Shown: piece by piece, positions 51,001-62,936 of the stretch | How the letters are laid out: each line of letters begins with the position of its first letter | How positions within the stretch are numbered: position 1 is the first letter of the stretch | DNA from: Archilochus colubris | Taxonomy: Eukaryota; Chordata; Aves; Apodiformes; Trochilidae | Reading direction: 5' to 3' | DNA length: 64,000 nucleotides | Assembly (NCBI GenBank): GCA_023079485.1 | Contig: CM041083.1 | Location: 140,877,052-140,941,051 of the forward strand | Program-made: the position numbers and the translations under genes | Notes under the pieces: model-generated | Seen by the model: the letters and a program-made list of their open reading frames with translations, nothing else | Databases searched by the model: none | What the model was told of the DNA's origin: nothing

Positions 51001-52617
51001 ATTCATGCAGCCTCCTTGAAGCTCTCTTTAATTGCCTTTGAATAGATCTCATCACCTTGCAGCTGTAGATGGAAATAGCTTTTCATCAGACAGTCTTTCT
51101 ATTCTTCTCCCTGAGATCATTTTTACTGGAGGGAATATGTCATTTACAGCAATGGGCTTGCAAGAGGCCAGCAAGGAGTCTCTGCAGGCTGGATTTCTTC
51201 ACCCTTTTCTGACAAACTGATCTGCTTGGCAACAACATACAAAAACAATGCAGAGAATCTGCCTTGGAGGAAAGTGGACATCCTGTGGGCCATCATCTGA
51301 TGTTTTCCAGACAATGTCTCTGTCTGGCAACAAACTGAACTCTTCTTCAATTCTCCACATCTTCAAAAGGCAGATAATTTAATCACACCCAGTTGTCCAG
51401 GAATAAGTTTGTTAGTTCTTCTCTGTTTCTATTTCTTCACATACTCAACCAAAAACCTGTAGCTTTGGCTAACAGCCTGAAACTAGGAGCTCAAACTCAG
51501 TTCCCCTCTTAGGCTGTGATTCAAATCTTTAATTTTTAATTTTTTTTTTTTAGAGCTCCTGATTTCCACCACCTCACCCTCTGGGCCTGTCCAGATTCCT
51601 CTTTTTATCCTCTGTCCCAGGATATCCTCTCTACCAGGAGAGCTGTGTGATGGGGCTGGCTGTAGAGAGCACTCTGCTACTCAGAGCCTGGCAAAGCATG
51701 TGGAGCATTCACTAGCACTTGCCAGGTGCCCAGAAACACCCTGGGAAAGAGCATGCTTGTAAGCATGATCAATACAATTCTGATTTTCATGGAAGACACT
51801 GGAAACATCATAGAAACAGGGGGGGGGGGGGAATGGCTTATAAAGGTAGGAATAACCTGATTCATCACCAAAACTTAGTACAGTGGTTAACTTAATATTT
51901 TGTAAAATGACAAGTGGCTGTGCCTCCAGAGGAGGTGCAGATTACCTTTGGGGGTTGCTGTGAATGGCTCAATAGTACTACCTCATAGTGAGACAGAAAA
52001 CCACCTTGTCCTCCAGTTTCTTTTTAATTTTTAAATTCTCCTCCAGGTGGCAGGTTATCTCTTACTACTGTCATGAGAGATTCTGGCTTTGGAGATGTCC
52101 TACCACTGATGGTGGTTCTATGCGTCTAATCCGAGTACATCCAGTGTAAGCAGCTGCATACTCTGAGATTTTTTATTTTTTTTTTTTTGATGGGAGGGTT
52201 CAGGGAGACTTTAAAAGAGCAAGATTCACAAAGTGCTTTTGTCAAACATAAAGTTTCTGTTTCTCCTTCTACTGTTACTTGGGCACAGTGTTGTACCTGT
52301 CTCAGACATGGAACTCTTTGGCTTTGGCTGAAAGTTGTCGACCAGCTGCCCACAGGAGAGGTCACAGTGGTGCAGCCACCACAGCTGTCTGGCATTGCAA
52401 CTCACCTATGCAAACACCATGCATTGCCTTGGGAAAGGTAAAGTCAAAGACCAAGCCATAGAGAGACCAAGCCAAAAAGACCCCTGCCAGCAGAGGACGG
52501 ATTATTTTGTTCTGACCCCCACATGATGCCACCTGTCTTTCCTCCCCTTCAATACTACCTGCAAAAAAAAAAAAAATCAAGTTTCAAAATGCACTAGATA
52601 TTTGGAAAATTGATCTG
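45070..52617. other. Intergenic, no gene supported
   Basis: This 7.5-kb stretch is more GC-rich than the RASA3 introns, so it has many chance open frames on both strands (up to about 150 codons around 45.0-48.5 kb). These overlap each other in several frames, and none has a domain, conserved motif or convincing exon structure. A (GT)n run at about 46300 and a 13-G run at 51819 are the only simple repeats noted. Confidence 0.65.
51819..51831. repeat. Poly-G run (13 G)
   Basis: An uninterrupted run of 13 G in intergenic DNA, flanked by AAACA and AATGG. It is unusual only for its length and is prone to sequencing error. Confidence 0.8.
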
Positions 52618-53176
52618 TCCCAGAAACTTCTTCCCCCTGTACTCAGCGCTGGTGAGCCCACACTTCGAGTCCTGTGTCCAGTTCTGGGCCCCTCAGTTCA
52701 GGAAGAATATCGAGGTCCTGGAGCAGGTCCAAAGGAGGGCAACCAGGCTGGTGAAGGGACTCGAGCACAGACCCTATGAGGAGAGGCTGAGGGAGCTGGG
52801 GCTGTTCAGCCTGGAGAAGAGGAGGCTCAGGGGAGACCTCATCACTCTCTACAACTCCCTGAAACGAGGGGGTAGCCGGGGGGGGTTGGTCTCTTTTCCC
52901 AGGCAACTCTCAGCAAGACAAGAGGGCATGGTCTCAAGTTGTGCCAGGGGAGGTTTAGGTTGGATATTAGAAAGAATTTCTTTATGGAGAGGGTGATCAG
53001 ACATTGGAATTGGCTGCCCAGGGAAGTAGTGGATTCTCTATCTCTGGAGATATTTAAAAAGAGACTGGATGTGGCACTCAGTGCCATGGTCTGGTAACTG
53101 CAGCGGTAGTGGATCCAGGGTTGATGATCTCTGAGGTCCCTTCCAACCCAGCCAATTCTATGATTCTATCATTCTC
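52618..53176 (+). mobile_element. CR1 LINE 3' end with reverse-transcriptase remnant
   Basis: This is the longest plus-strand CR1 here, about 560 bp. It keeps an open stretch encoding [20 protein letters not shown] and then [20 protein letters not shown], the C-terminal end of CR1 ORF2. The frame is then lost and a second frame carries the remainder. The 3' tail is AATTCTATGATTCTATCATT. It lacks six bases (GGACTT) present before GATGATCTC in the other copies. It is a dead, 5'-truncated element. Confidence 0.95.
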
Positions 53177-54390
53177 ATTCACCAGCTTGTTCCCAGCCCT
53201 GCTGCCAAAGAGTTCAGGCCTCTCACCACTGCTTAGCAGCTCTCTGCCTTCCTAAGCATCCTTCCCAACAGTGACACAGTACAAGAGATGTTATGAATAG
53301 AAGCAGACCTGGAGACAAGGTGACAGCCTCTTTGAAATTCATTGCTTTTTGCTAGCAGTAGTAAGAGAGCACATCTGTTTAACAAGAGCTTCATGGTGTA
53401 TCCTAAAAGCAGCAGACAGCCTTGGAGATGCTTTCCCCAAGCAGCTGGAGGAAGGATCACCTCTCAGCTAATCATGAATGGAGGTTTATTCAGCTGAGGA
53501 AGGCTCCTCCCCTCCCTGTTTTGGGATCTGGAGGAAGTGTTCAGTGACTTACAGGAAGGTTTACACAATGTCCCAGTGCTGCTTGCTTCCTGGCCTTGAG
53601 GACACAGGGTTTCCAAGAATCCCACAAGCTCGCGTGAGAGGCACCAAGACATAGCCTGGCAGGAGAGGTGCTGGCTCTGCTCATCCACACAGCCAGTCAA
53701 GAGGGAGGAGCCCAGCCTAAGTATTTTTTTGGCTTGTTCTTCTTTCAGAAAACAGTCAGAAATACAAATTTAAATGGAGAAGTTTAAGTCACAAGAAAGC
53801 CCCATGGAAGAGGCTCGGTATTGCTCATGTGGGACCTCTTGGCTGATGTGGTCAAAAGTTTCAGTCTTGTGAGAGAATGGGTTTAATGTTAGCTTGACTT
53901 TATATTTGTGGTGTTGATGCAAAGAGAGACATGGTAATACTGCTTTTGAACAAGTGTAAAATTCTGGGAGCCTCAGCTTAAGAACATAAAACATTAAAGT
54001 TTATATTGCCAAAGGTTATCTGGTTGCTCTTGGTATAAAAAAAATACTGAAGATACTAAGGCTGAGAACCAACCTTTCTTGTTTTCTCCTATTTTTCTAT
54101 TTCTATGTGCTCAAAGCTACTGAAACAATGGAGCAAGCAGGGAATAATAAAAGTGATGAACTGTAGAAACAAGTGTAGATCAATTGGGACTTATGACATT
54201 TCTCCAGTATCACTGTGCTTTGAAATAAATCTGAGTCTGCACTGACCCCATGACTGCAGAACACATCAAGGGAGCATTTACCACAACTTTGTGTGTGAAA
54301 GCAAATGTGCAAACATTCTTCTGTAGCTGCTCCCTAATACATTCCTACACCAGGTGAGAGTCTAAACAAACCAGGTGTGGTATTGTATGA

Positions 54391-54434
54391 GAAAAAAAAA
54401 AAAGAAAAGAAAAAAAAAAAGAAAAGAAAAAAAG
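54391..54434. repeat. A-rich (AAAAGAAAAG) simple repeat
   Basis: Runs of A are interrupted by the unit GAAAAG, which appears twice with the same spacing, suggesting a tandem duplication of about 22 bp within an A-rich tract. Confidence 0.8.
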
Positions 54435-55038
54435 GCCACAAGATTAAGCACACAGGGTAATCAGCCAAAAATACAAACCACATTCTCTTGTTCTGCTTGC
54501 CAATGTTTCATGTGTCTCTGACTCCTAACCATTTCCCAGTGGCAGCTTGGGTTCCCTGTATTTATTTAAATTCCACAAACACTAACCTGACTTTTCTTAC
54601 CTGTCTTTCAGGAACCTTTTAAAGACAGTCACCCTCTGGACACCATTCCCCTCTGGAAGGGACCTGTTGTGATGCAAGCCATGGTGCAGTGGGACCCAGG
54701 CTGCAATGTTGCAGAATAAGGGGGTGTCATCCATGGGAGCTGGGAAGCCCATTTTTAAAGAATGTTCCAGCTGTCACATTTAGCAACAACCTCCAGAAAA
54801 GAAAAAAAACCCCAAACTTTCAAATACTTTTCCTGGTTTCTTTTGTAAATTAGAAAAAGCTGATGTAGGGGCATGACCCATGCAGCCAGGCTGCCTGAGT
54901 GAGTCCCTGGCAATTACTCAAGATAACTGTTGAAGATATAAATGCTTTTACATGCTGCAATCAAACATGTCCTTATTTTTAGTGTTCCTTTCATACTTAA
55001 TGTGCATATGGAGATACCCAGCTACACTGAGGGCTCCT

Positions 55039-55121
55039 GTCTGACCTTCCTTCAGGAGCTCACACTGTCAAGACTCAGTGCTGGGCTTTTGACTGTGTGA
55101 GCTCCGGAAGGAAGGTCAGAC
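55039..55121. repeat. 33-bp inverted repeat with 17-nt loop
   Basis: The left arm 55039-55071 (starts GTCTGACCTTCCTTCAGGAG) and the right arm 55089-55121 (starts TTGACTGTGTGAGCTCCGGA) are reverse complements at 31 of 33 positions, separated by 17 nt. The pairing stops abruptly at both ends. As RNA it would fold into a pre-miRNA-sized stem-loop. It may equally be a foldback or a local inverted duplication; no transcript evidence is available. Confidence 0.9.
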
Positions 55122-56997
55122 AAAATTCAGAGCAGATACCACAGCCTAACACTCTGAAATGCCCTCTGTCCCTCTGTCAGGTGGGTTATCTTGAGAAAGG
55201 TCATTAATCTTTGGCAGATTTCATCAGGAGCAAGATGTCTATTGTAAAAAATTTTGTTTTTCTTTCCCCAGTTCTGTTAGCAGATACAATACTGAGCAAA
55301 TTCTCTCCATATCTGTGGGTTGGCAGCCATGGTAGACTCTGTCCTCCTCCATCTCCATGGGTTTTGGGTCATTTGGCAGATTTCAAGTCTGAACCCTTTT
55401 TATTTTTAGAAAAAGCAACACAGCTGATTTCCTCTGAGCTACAATAAGTGTCTAAAAAAAACCCCCATCCCTCCAAGTTTACACTTTTGATGTTACCATC
55501 AGCTTTGTTTTCTTATTTAGATTAATTTATACTCACTACAGCAGCTCTTCTCTTTATCATGTTCAACAGAAACAGGCAGTGGTCGACGTTATGATCAGAT
55601 ACTTCCACAAAGCATCCACATGAACTCCACACTTCCTCAGCATCAGACATTAATAACTAGCCTGACTGAAAGCACTTAGTTAATTTTCAGAAAAAGCTCA
55701 AAAAAGCAGCCCATGAGGATCAATCATGGAAAATACCCTCTTGATCATATGTTTTATGGCACTATCATGCGTGGCACCATCATGGGTGCTTTTCAGAGCC
55801 ACCTGAATGGGTGCTGGAACCAGTCCTTTCAGTGGCCAGGTGAAATGGTGCCATGTAGATATGAAAACAGGGAAAAGATTAGGTCAATGTAAGTATTTTC
55901 CCTCCTCCTACAAGAAAACTCCACCTGGTGCATCTACTGACCTAGGCTGGAGACAGCCCAAAGGTAAGAGAAGCATCTCCGTCTCTCTGGTCCCATGCCA
56001 TCCACCATCCTTCTGTGAAAAAAGCAGAGAGATAGGTTTGTATTTAGACTTAGTTTAGCAATAAAATTATCTTCTGTCAGTAAAAGCTGTTCTGTCTGTC
56101 ATGCTGGTAATAAATCAGCTTGGCTGGCACAGGCTCCTAGGGCAGAAATGCAGCTGAAGGCGTTGTGCTGCTGTGTACTACTGGAAGAAGCTGTTTATGA
56201 CTGTAGGAAAACAAGGTTCTTAACGTGCTTTAAGCTGCGTGTGTCGGCTGATTATTTTTGCAGAACACAATATTCTTTCCTACTGAGGACAGAAGTTTGA
56301 TTTTGTCTCTTCTTCCACCTTGTGTTAGCTGCACTTTGCTGTGTTGCATCCTCGCTGCTCTCTGGCCTGTCCTCTTAGGTTTATTTTCCTCCCTTTTAAC
56401 ACATAAACTATATTTGTGACCTGAAGTATTTCTTGCAGCACCCTGATAGCTGTGGTTTTCTAATATCTGTACTGGTCTTGGGAGGAGAGGAAAAACTAAT
56501 ACCTATGGGGTGAAATCATGGCTCTGTGGAAGGCAATGGCAGTGTTCCCACAAGCTTCACTGTGGCCAGAATTTCACCCCGAGGTGCCTGGGGAACTAAA
56601 TCTCTGCACTGTCTCTTTTAACTCCCTGCCTTGCTGCTAAACCAGGAGTCTGCAGAAATGCCTGTCAGCTGCTGCCTCTGCATGGCCCAAAAGAAGGGAA
56701 AAAGAAGGGCCAGACTGCCCCTCCATTTAAAACCTCACCTGTTGCTTTTGCTTCTCTTTGCCCCCTAATTTATTTTACCAACAGGGATGCTAACAAAGCT
56801 AGGCTTGCATTGCTTAGACTGGGAGGAGGGTGCCTGTACCTGCTTTTGGTTGTGGAGAGGGACCATGGCATCACCTGGATCCACTGGCTGGCTATGGACA
56901 TGGCCTGCAAACCAGCCTGTTCATTTTTGGGGCCACTTTGCTGCATGTGCAGTCTGGAAGGTGCTACTGCAGAGATTTGTTCCCTAAGTTCATGGAC

Positions 56998-57180
56998 TCA
57001 TAGAATGGCTGGGATTGGAAGGGACCTTAAAGACCATTGAGTTCCAACCCCTCTTCATGGGGAAGACCATCTTGAGCTGTATCAGTTTACTCAAGGCCCC
57101 ATCCAACCTGGCCTTTAGCATTTCCAAGGATGGGGCAGCCACAGCCTCCCTGGGCAACCTGTGCCAGTATCTCACCCAAG
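56998..57180 (-). mobile_element. CR1 LINE 3' fragment
   Basis: The plus strand reads TCATAGAATGGCTGGGATTG, then GAAGGGACCTTAAAGACCAT, the reverse complement of a CR1 tail of a different subfamily from the plus-strand copies. Similarity continues through the CATTTCCAAGGATGGGGCAG block. It has a single tail unit. Confidence 0.92.
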
Positions 57181-60100
57181 CTGCTTTTGCACTTTATGCT
57201 GCCTTGAGATGCTCCTGCCTACCAAACTCTTCAGTCCTTCTCATATCTGGCAGCATAGTTTAACTAAACCTGTCATACCTGGAGATGGTGTCAAACCTTT
57301 GCCAGCATCCCTGGTCCTCTGCACATCCCCATGAGCTGGGCTACATGCAAGTGATCCAGCTCAGCTCAGGTCTGCTGTGGGTTAGGTCTGAGCTGCTGGG
57401 CACAGCTCCCAGCATGGAACATGATACCCAAGCCTTCAGCATCCCAACCCTTCACCTGGAACAGTATGTGTGAAGATAAATCAAAGGACTGTTGAGAGAG
57501 ATGATACCCTGTCTTGTAGGATATTTTAGTAGTTTGGTAAGATTATAGCTGCTCACCATCTCATAGGATATCATTTCATGATCAGCTTGAGCAAGTTTAC
57601 ATGGCTGCTGAAGGTGTAAAGTATCAAAATACTGTGGTACACTAGAATTGCATCCACCACATCCATAAAGTTTACTACCCCAAATGACTTAAATTTTCTC
57701 TTCTATCCTTGCATTATGCAGCTCCAGACATTCCCTCTGCTGCAGAATTTTTTGATCTCTGCTGCTAAAGTCAGGACTTCACCCTTACCTGTGGCACTGA
57801 GCTTACAAACAGGCTGTATTTTTGCAATGCCATTGAAGGCTCAGTTTCCTCAAAACACTTTTTCATCTCCTGGACCTTGGGCTTGAGAGACTGAACATTG
57901 AAGTCAGGCAGGAGATGGCTGAAAGATGAATCTACCAAAACTAAGAAAAGATGGGTAATCCCAGCAGCAGAGAGGAGGGCAGGAACTGGCCCCAGAGGCA
58001 AAGGGGAGAATGAGAGATCTCCCATCAGAGCAGCCCACACTTAGAACAATTTAGAGCAACCATGAAACTTCACCCTCTGTGGTAAACAGTCTGGGACTTC
58101 ATCACAAGAGATTATTTAGGAAAAGGGGACTGTCCATGCCCAGGACCAGGGGATTCAACAACTACAGATCATTGCCAACACCCACGGCTTCACTTCATGC
58201 CCCCACGCTTCTTGGCCAGCAAGTCCTCTGTGTGGACCCCTTGGCAAAGCCACCTTTAACCATATAGGAAAATTTGGCACTTGCTGCTGTGACACAGCCT
58301 TGGTTGGCACCTGAAACACATGCGTGAGCTTGGGACCTACAACAGCCCATCAGGTCCCATCCTTTCCTCAGCAGATGTTTCCTTACAGCAGCCTCAGAGC
58401 CTCTCTGAGATACAGTGAGGAAAGAGATGGATTGGGTGGCCCTCTCCACTGGAAAACTTGAGGTTAAATCCCGTAAGCTCTTGGCCAAAGCCAGCCAGAG
58501 TGTCCACTGGGACTGATCCTGCCCTTGCTGAAGTCAATGGGAAGTTTGTCTGATTTTGCAGGCTGTTGTAAATTATTGTCTAAATTATTGCATCATTCTG
58601 GGATTGCATTAACCGTGTCCATAAAGAGTTTATTACCCTGTGCTGAAAGGACAGCAGTCATATTTCTATTCTGCTTATTATTGTACTGGTAGGCTTTTAA
58701 AATTACAACCTGACATCTCATGACTTGTGTCCACTTATTAAAATAAAGTCAGGATTTTGGCCATATTTTAGTACTGAGGATGGGAAGGACAATCACAAAT
58801 TGCAGTTCAAGTCTTACCATTTAAGACTCTGTCGTCCTGGATCTTGTCAACTCAAATAAAACAGAGATTTTTGTATAAAGTCCAATGGCTGATGCTGAAG
58901 TGGGAACGACATGGGAAAGATGCTACTTGTGGAGAAGGTACCTGACTGGCTTGTGGCCTGACTTTGGAATTTGGCATTTGTCTCATCTTCCTCGTTTTCC
59001 AGAAATGAAGCATAATAACTTGGGAGGCCTCATGCCCGGGTTTTCCAATCCCTGTATAGAAAAATGCCATGGAAAATGATACGAAGGCATTTACTCCACT
59101 TACGTGCTCTTGCTGAAAATTATCTCATCCATGTTTCTTTAACCTCTGGCATTAAAGGGCCTGATCCAAAAACCTCGTTGGGATGATTCAGGGGGACTTC
59201 ACTTTGAAAGAGGCTCCCAGCAAGCATGTAACCTCCTTGGAAAGACTGTGTAGCAATCCATCATTTTATCTGAATGAGGTTATCCCACAGAGCACCCTGG
59301 GCTAGTGGCCCATGCTGGGCAGGACCCAAAACCAGAGCACCTCCAGAAACTGCACATCTCCCATACAGTACCTCTGTTTGTGGATATTTAATTTGAGTTA
59401 ATACAAGTTATTTGCTCATATTTTGGCATTTCTTCAAAAACTTCCCTGGCCTTTGAAACATGAAGGTGTGTACTGCACAAAGAATAAATCAATAATCTAA
59501 GTTGAGACTCGTCATGAGCAGGGCTTGCCCACAATTGCCTCCTGTCAATCATTTAAATTAACTTCTTTTAACGCTTCTGTCACTGACCTTTTCTGAGTCC
59601 AGGAAAAAAAAAACAACACATAAACAGAAGAAGGTGCTGCCTTCAGCAACTTTGCACCCTATGTTACCTCTGTGTGTCAGGAAAGCTTGTCACAAAAAGT
59701 CAAGCCCCAACAGTTGTACCTTCTCCCCTTGTGCTTGGCATCATTTGGAAGCATTTTGTGGCTTCAAAGGTAAGGCCTGGAAGGTTGTCGAGAGAAAGAT
59801 AACCCTCAAATGGGTTATTTATGAAACTCCTACTCAGGGAGAATGGCACGTAGGAACATGGATCGAGGTGACTTCACCAGAGGTGTTGGGCTGTGAGTTC
59901 CTCACCTTATTCCCTGCTCTTATATCTCTGGCCCACAAAGCCTTTCAGATTCCATGATCTGAAGGCCCAGTGTCTTGCAGTGTGGTGCAGGCAATAGCAG
60001 AGTGTAAGTTTGTGTGATTTATGTCCTTCCAACCTCAGCAAGACGCCCTGATTAAAGTCCTTCCATCTTTTCACTCCCCCTTACCCACCTTGCTGCCTGG

Positions 60101-61549
60101 GCTCCAGGCAGAAAGTTTCAGTGTCCAGTTTGGGAACATGCAAACCCTGACAGCATGATACCAACCCAATGCCTCCCACCTTCTCCTAGCTGGCAGCAGT
60201 GACAGGATTTGTGGGAGACATCACCACTCATCCACATGTGCAGCTTAGGGATAGATGCCAGCAGTCTGACTTTGCAGCTGGAAACAATGCTGCTCACTGC
60301 TTGGGACCTCAGAAGTTTCTTCCCCAGGCATCAAGGGCAGTGGGTGACACTAGAACCAGGTGGGCATTGGTCCCTAATTGACATGGACAACAGCAGCACT
60401 TGCTGGATATTTCTTTCCTGGTGGATCAGTGCTCACAGCATCAAGGAAGGCATAAGTGGAGAAGGAACAGGCATCCAGACCTAGAAAAAGAGGATGTTTC
60501 CTCTCAGGCTTGGCAAATATGTTCTGATTTTTCAGTTGCTGTGATGACAAAGTTTCTTCATAAAATCACATCAGCTCAAGCATGCAAGTCTTTCCAGGAA
60601 GGGATTCATGCTGACATTTTTGGCTCTTTCAAAGAGAAAGCTGCTTGGATTCAAGCTCCCCCAGGACAGAAAGGTTTTTGTGTATGGGATTTCAAATTGT
60701 TGCCTACCATTCCACTTTGTAATTCAGTTTGGAAGGGATCTACAAGATCTTCAGGCTTTTGAGCCTTGTTCCTTTAAAAATTGAGCTCACCACTCATTCA
60801 AACTGCACTTTGATGAACTGCAAAAGAAGTTGTGAAAGGAAAACCTTGAGCACAAAGAGCATTCGAGTATATGGCAGCTTCCAAAAGTCTCCTACAAGAG
60901 GATAAACCAAACTGGAAAATGTCCATATAGTTTTCTATTGACTCCCACCCAGGCTTAGCACTGCTTAGTCTGCAGCTTTTGATCTGACCCATCTTTGCTT
61001 ATTACTCTTGAAAAATAAAACTAAGCATTGTAAGAGATTTAAAATCTCTGAAACGTGACTCGAATCCAGCACAAGCACATGATTTTAAGCTTAAAGAAAA
61101 TGTTTTATCCTTAATTTGCCCTGTAACCTTCAAATCCCCCAAATGAGGTGCTATTTGCTTTAAAAGCTTGCTGTGACTCTTTTGTGCTGGGTGCAGAACC
61201 AGATCCAGGTTTCCATGGGTGGAGGCAGGGCCCATCTCTTCAGTGTTTGCATGAAGGCCAAGGGGCAGCATGAAGGGAGCAATCTGTGGCTGTATCTTCA
61301 TCCAAGGGCTGCTGAGGGCAGGGAGGGGCAGGGAGGACAGCATGGCATGGATAAGGAATGTTCCTCAGCCTCCTGATGCCCACCACCTCCGGGGGCACTG
61401 GGCAGCCCCCTCCTGTAAGGTTCTCTATTCATGGTCTTGCATGGACACTGGGACAAGATTACCTTCTTCCATGAGCTTTACTTTTCACCTCCCTGTAAGT
61501 TAGAATTAATTGTGCTATTATCCACTTCCCCTTACTTTTTTCCCTTTTT

Positions 61550-61551
<2 letters not shown>

Positions 61552-61582
<31 letters not shown>
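61552..61582. repeat. Poly-T run (31 T)
   Basis: 31 consecutive T, preceded by a T/C-rich stretch. No recognisable retroposon body adjoins it. Confidence 0.85.
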
Positions 61583-61584
<2 letters not shown>

Positions 61585-61785
61585 TGTAACTTCTGTTTTT
61601 TCTCCTCTTTTCCTCTCCACTCAAACACAAATTAACCCTCCCTCTGATGCAGCAGCTTTCAGTACTGGCTTTTTCCTGCACTTCAGCAATGTGTCTCACC
61701 AGCCCCAAGGGACAGTAGGACCAGGTGTGTGGCTCAGAGACACTCTGGTACAACTCCATGATGCACTGATGATAGAACCTCCCTA

Positions 61786-61789
<4 letters not shown>

Positions 61790-61820
<31 letters not shown>
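61790..61820. repeat. (TA)n microsatellite
   Basis: About 15 uninterrupted TA dinucleotides, ending in TGTATAG. It is likely length-polymorphic. Confidence 0.9.
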
Positions 61821-61822
<2 letters not shown>

Positions 61823-62305
61823 AGAATTTATGTGGTCACCAAAGGAGGCACCTTAAAGCCCCAGCCATTTGAACACCCTTCTTTCACTCATCTCCTGCCA
61901 CACCTCAGCTGTGGTGTTAAAAGCATTGGTGCTTGCACTAAAGAGAAGGCAAACCCCTGTATGGTCAGAGGTGCAGGAGCAGGCAGGGGCCTGGGTTTGG
62001 TCTGTGTGTTCTCAGGCTGGCCTGAGGCAGCCCTGTCAGGCCAGCACAGGGCAGGGCAAGAGCCACAGCTTTGCAGTGCCCCAGATATCCACAGGACCTC
62101 CTTCTCCAGCACCCAACTCTCACTGGTGTCACAAGTAACATGACAGTGATGGACATCAGAAGCAAATGTGGCAGTAGCCTCAGCATTACATGGGTATCGT
62201 CTCCCCACAGCACCCAACCAGCCACCCTTGTCTGCCTTAGACCAAGCCAGTACTGTGTAACTACTTGAAACTGGGGCATCTGCAGTCCACTGGTGGAAGG
62301 TTGGG

Positions 62306-62936
62306 TCATAGAATCATAGAATAATTTGGGTTGGAAGATACCTTAAGGATTATCTAGTTCCAACTTCTTTGACATGGGCAGGGACACCTCCCACCAGACC
62401 AGGTTGCTCCAAGCCCCATCCAATCTGGCCTTGAACATTTCCAGGGAGGGAGCAGCCACAGCTTCTCTGGATAACCTCTTCCAGTGTCTCATCACCCTCC
62501 CAGGAAAGAATTTCTTCCTAATGTCTAACCTAAATCTACCTTCTTCCAGCTTAAAGCCATTACCCCTTGACCTACTGCTTCATGCCCTTGTAAAAAGTCC
62601 CTCCCCAGTTTTCCTGTAGGCCTCTTCAGGTACTGGAAGAACCATCATAAAGTCTCCCTGGAGCATTCTCCAGGCTGAACAACCCCAACTCTCTCAGCCT
62701 GCCTTCATAGGAGAGGCACTTCAGCCTCTAATTTTCTTCATGGCCCTTCTCTGGACTCACTTTAGGACCTCCATGTCCTTCTTGTGTTGGGTACCCCATA
62801 TCTGGACATAGTCCTCCAGTTGGGGGTCTCGTGAGTGCAAAGTGGAGAGAGAGAATCTCCTCCCTTGACCTGCTGGCCACACTTCTTTTGATGCAGCCCA
62901 GGACACAGGTGGCTTTCTGGGCTGCAAGCTAGAGTG
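62306..62936 (-). mobile_element. CR1 LINE, about 630 bp of the 3' end
   Basis: The plus strand begins TCATAGAATCATAGAATAAT, followed by TTGGGTTGGAAGATACCTTA, the reverse complement of a CR1 tail. It continues through the GCCCTTCTCTGGACTC segment into CTGCTGGCCACACTTCTTTT, well into the reverse-transcriptase C-terminal region. It is the longest CR1 in the window. Frames are broken. The subfamily differs from the plus-strand copies. Confidence 0.94.

Larger units (their letters stand above)
53177..56997. other. Intergenic, contains hairpin and A-rich repeat
   Basis: No gene is recognised. It includes the A-rich simple repeat at 54391-54434 and the strong inverted repeat at 55039-55121, plus one exon-like 49-nt segment at 55915-55963. 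Confidence 0.65.
57181..62305. other. Intergenic, no gene supported
   Basis: About 5.1 kb with short unsupported open frames (longest about 120 codons near 60.4-60.8 kb). Simple repeats at its right end are a 31-T run and a (TA)n run. No RNA gene or transposon is recognised. Confidence 0.65.

Noticed and set aside
52610..52996. 128-codon open frame as a possible host gene
   Set aside because: It is the C-terminal piece of a CR1 reverse-transcriptase ORF in a truncated LINE.
60400..60762. 120-codon open frame downstream of RASA3
   Set aside because: Two frames are open over the same region, and I see no domain, signal peptide or splice evidence.
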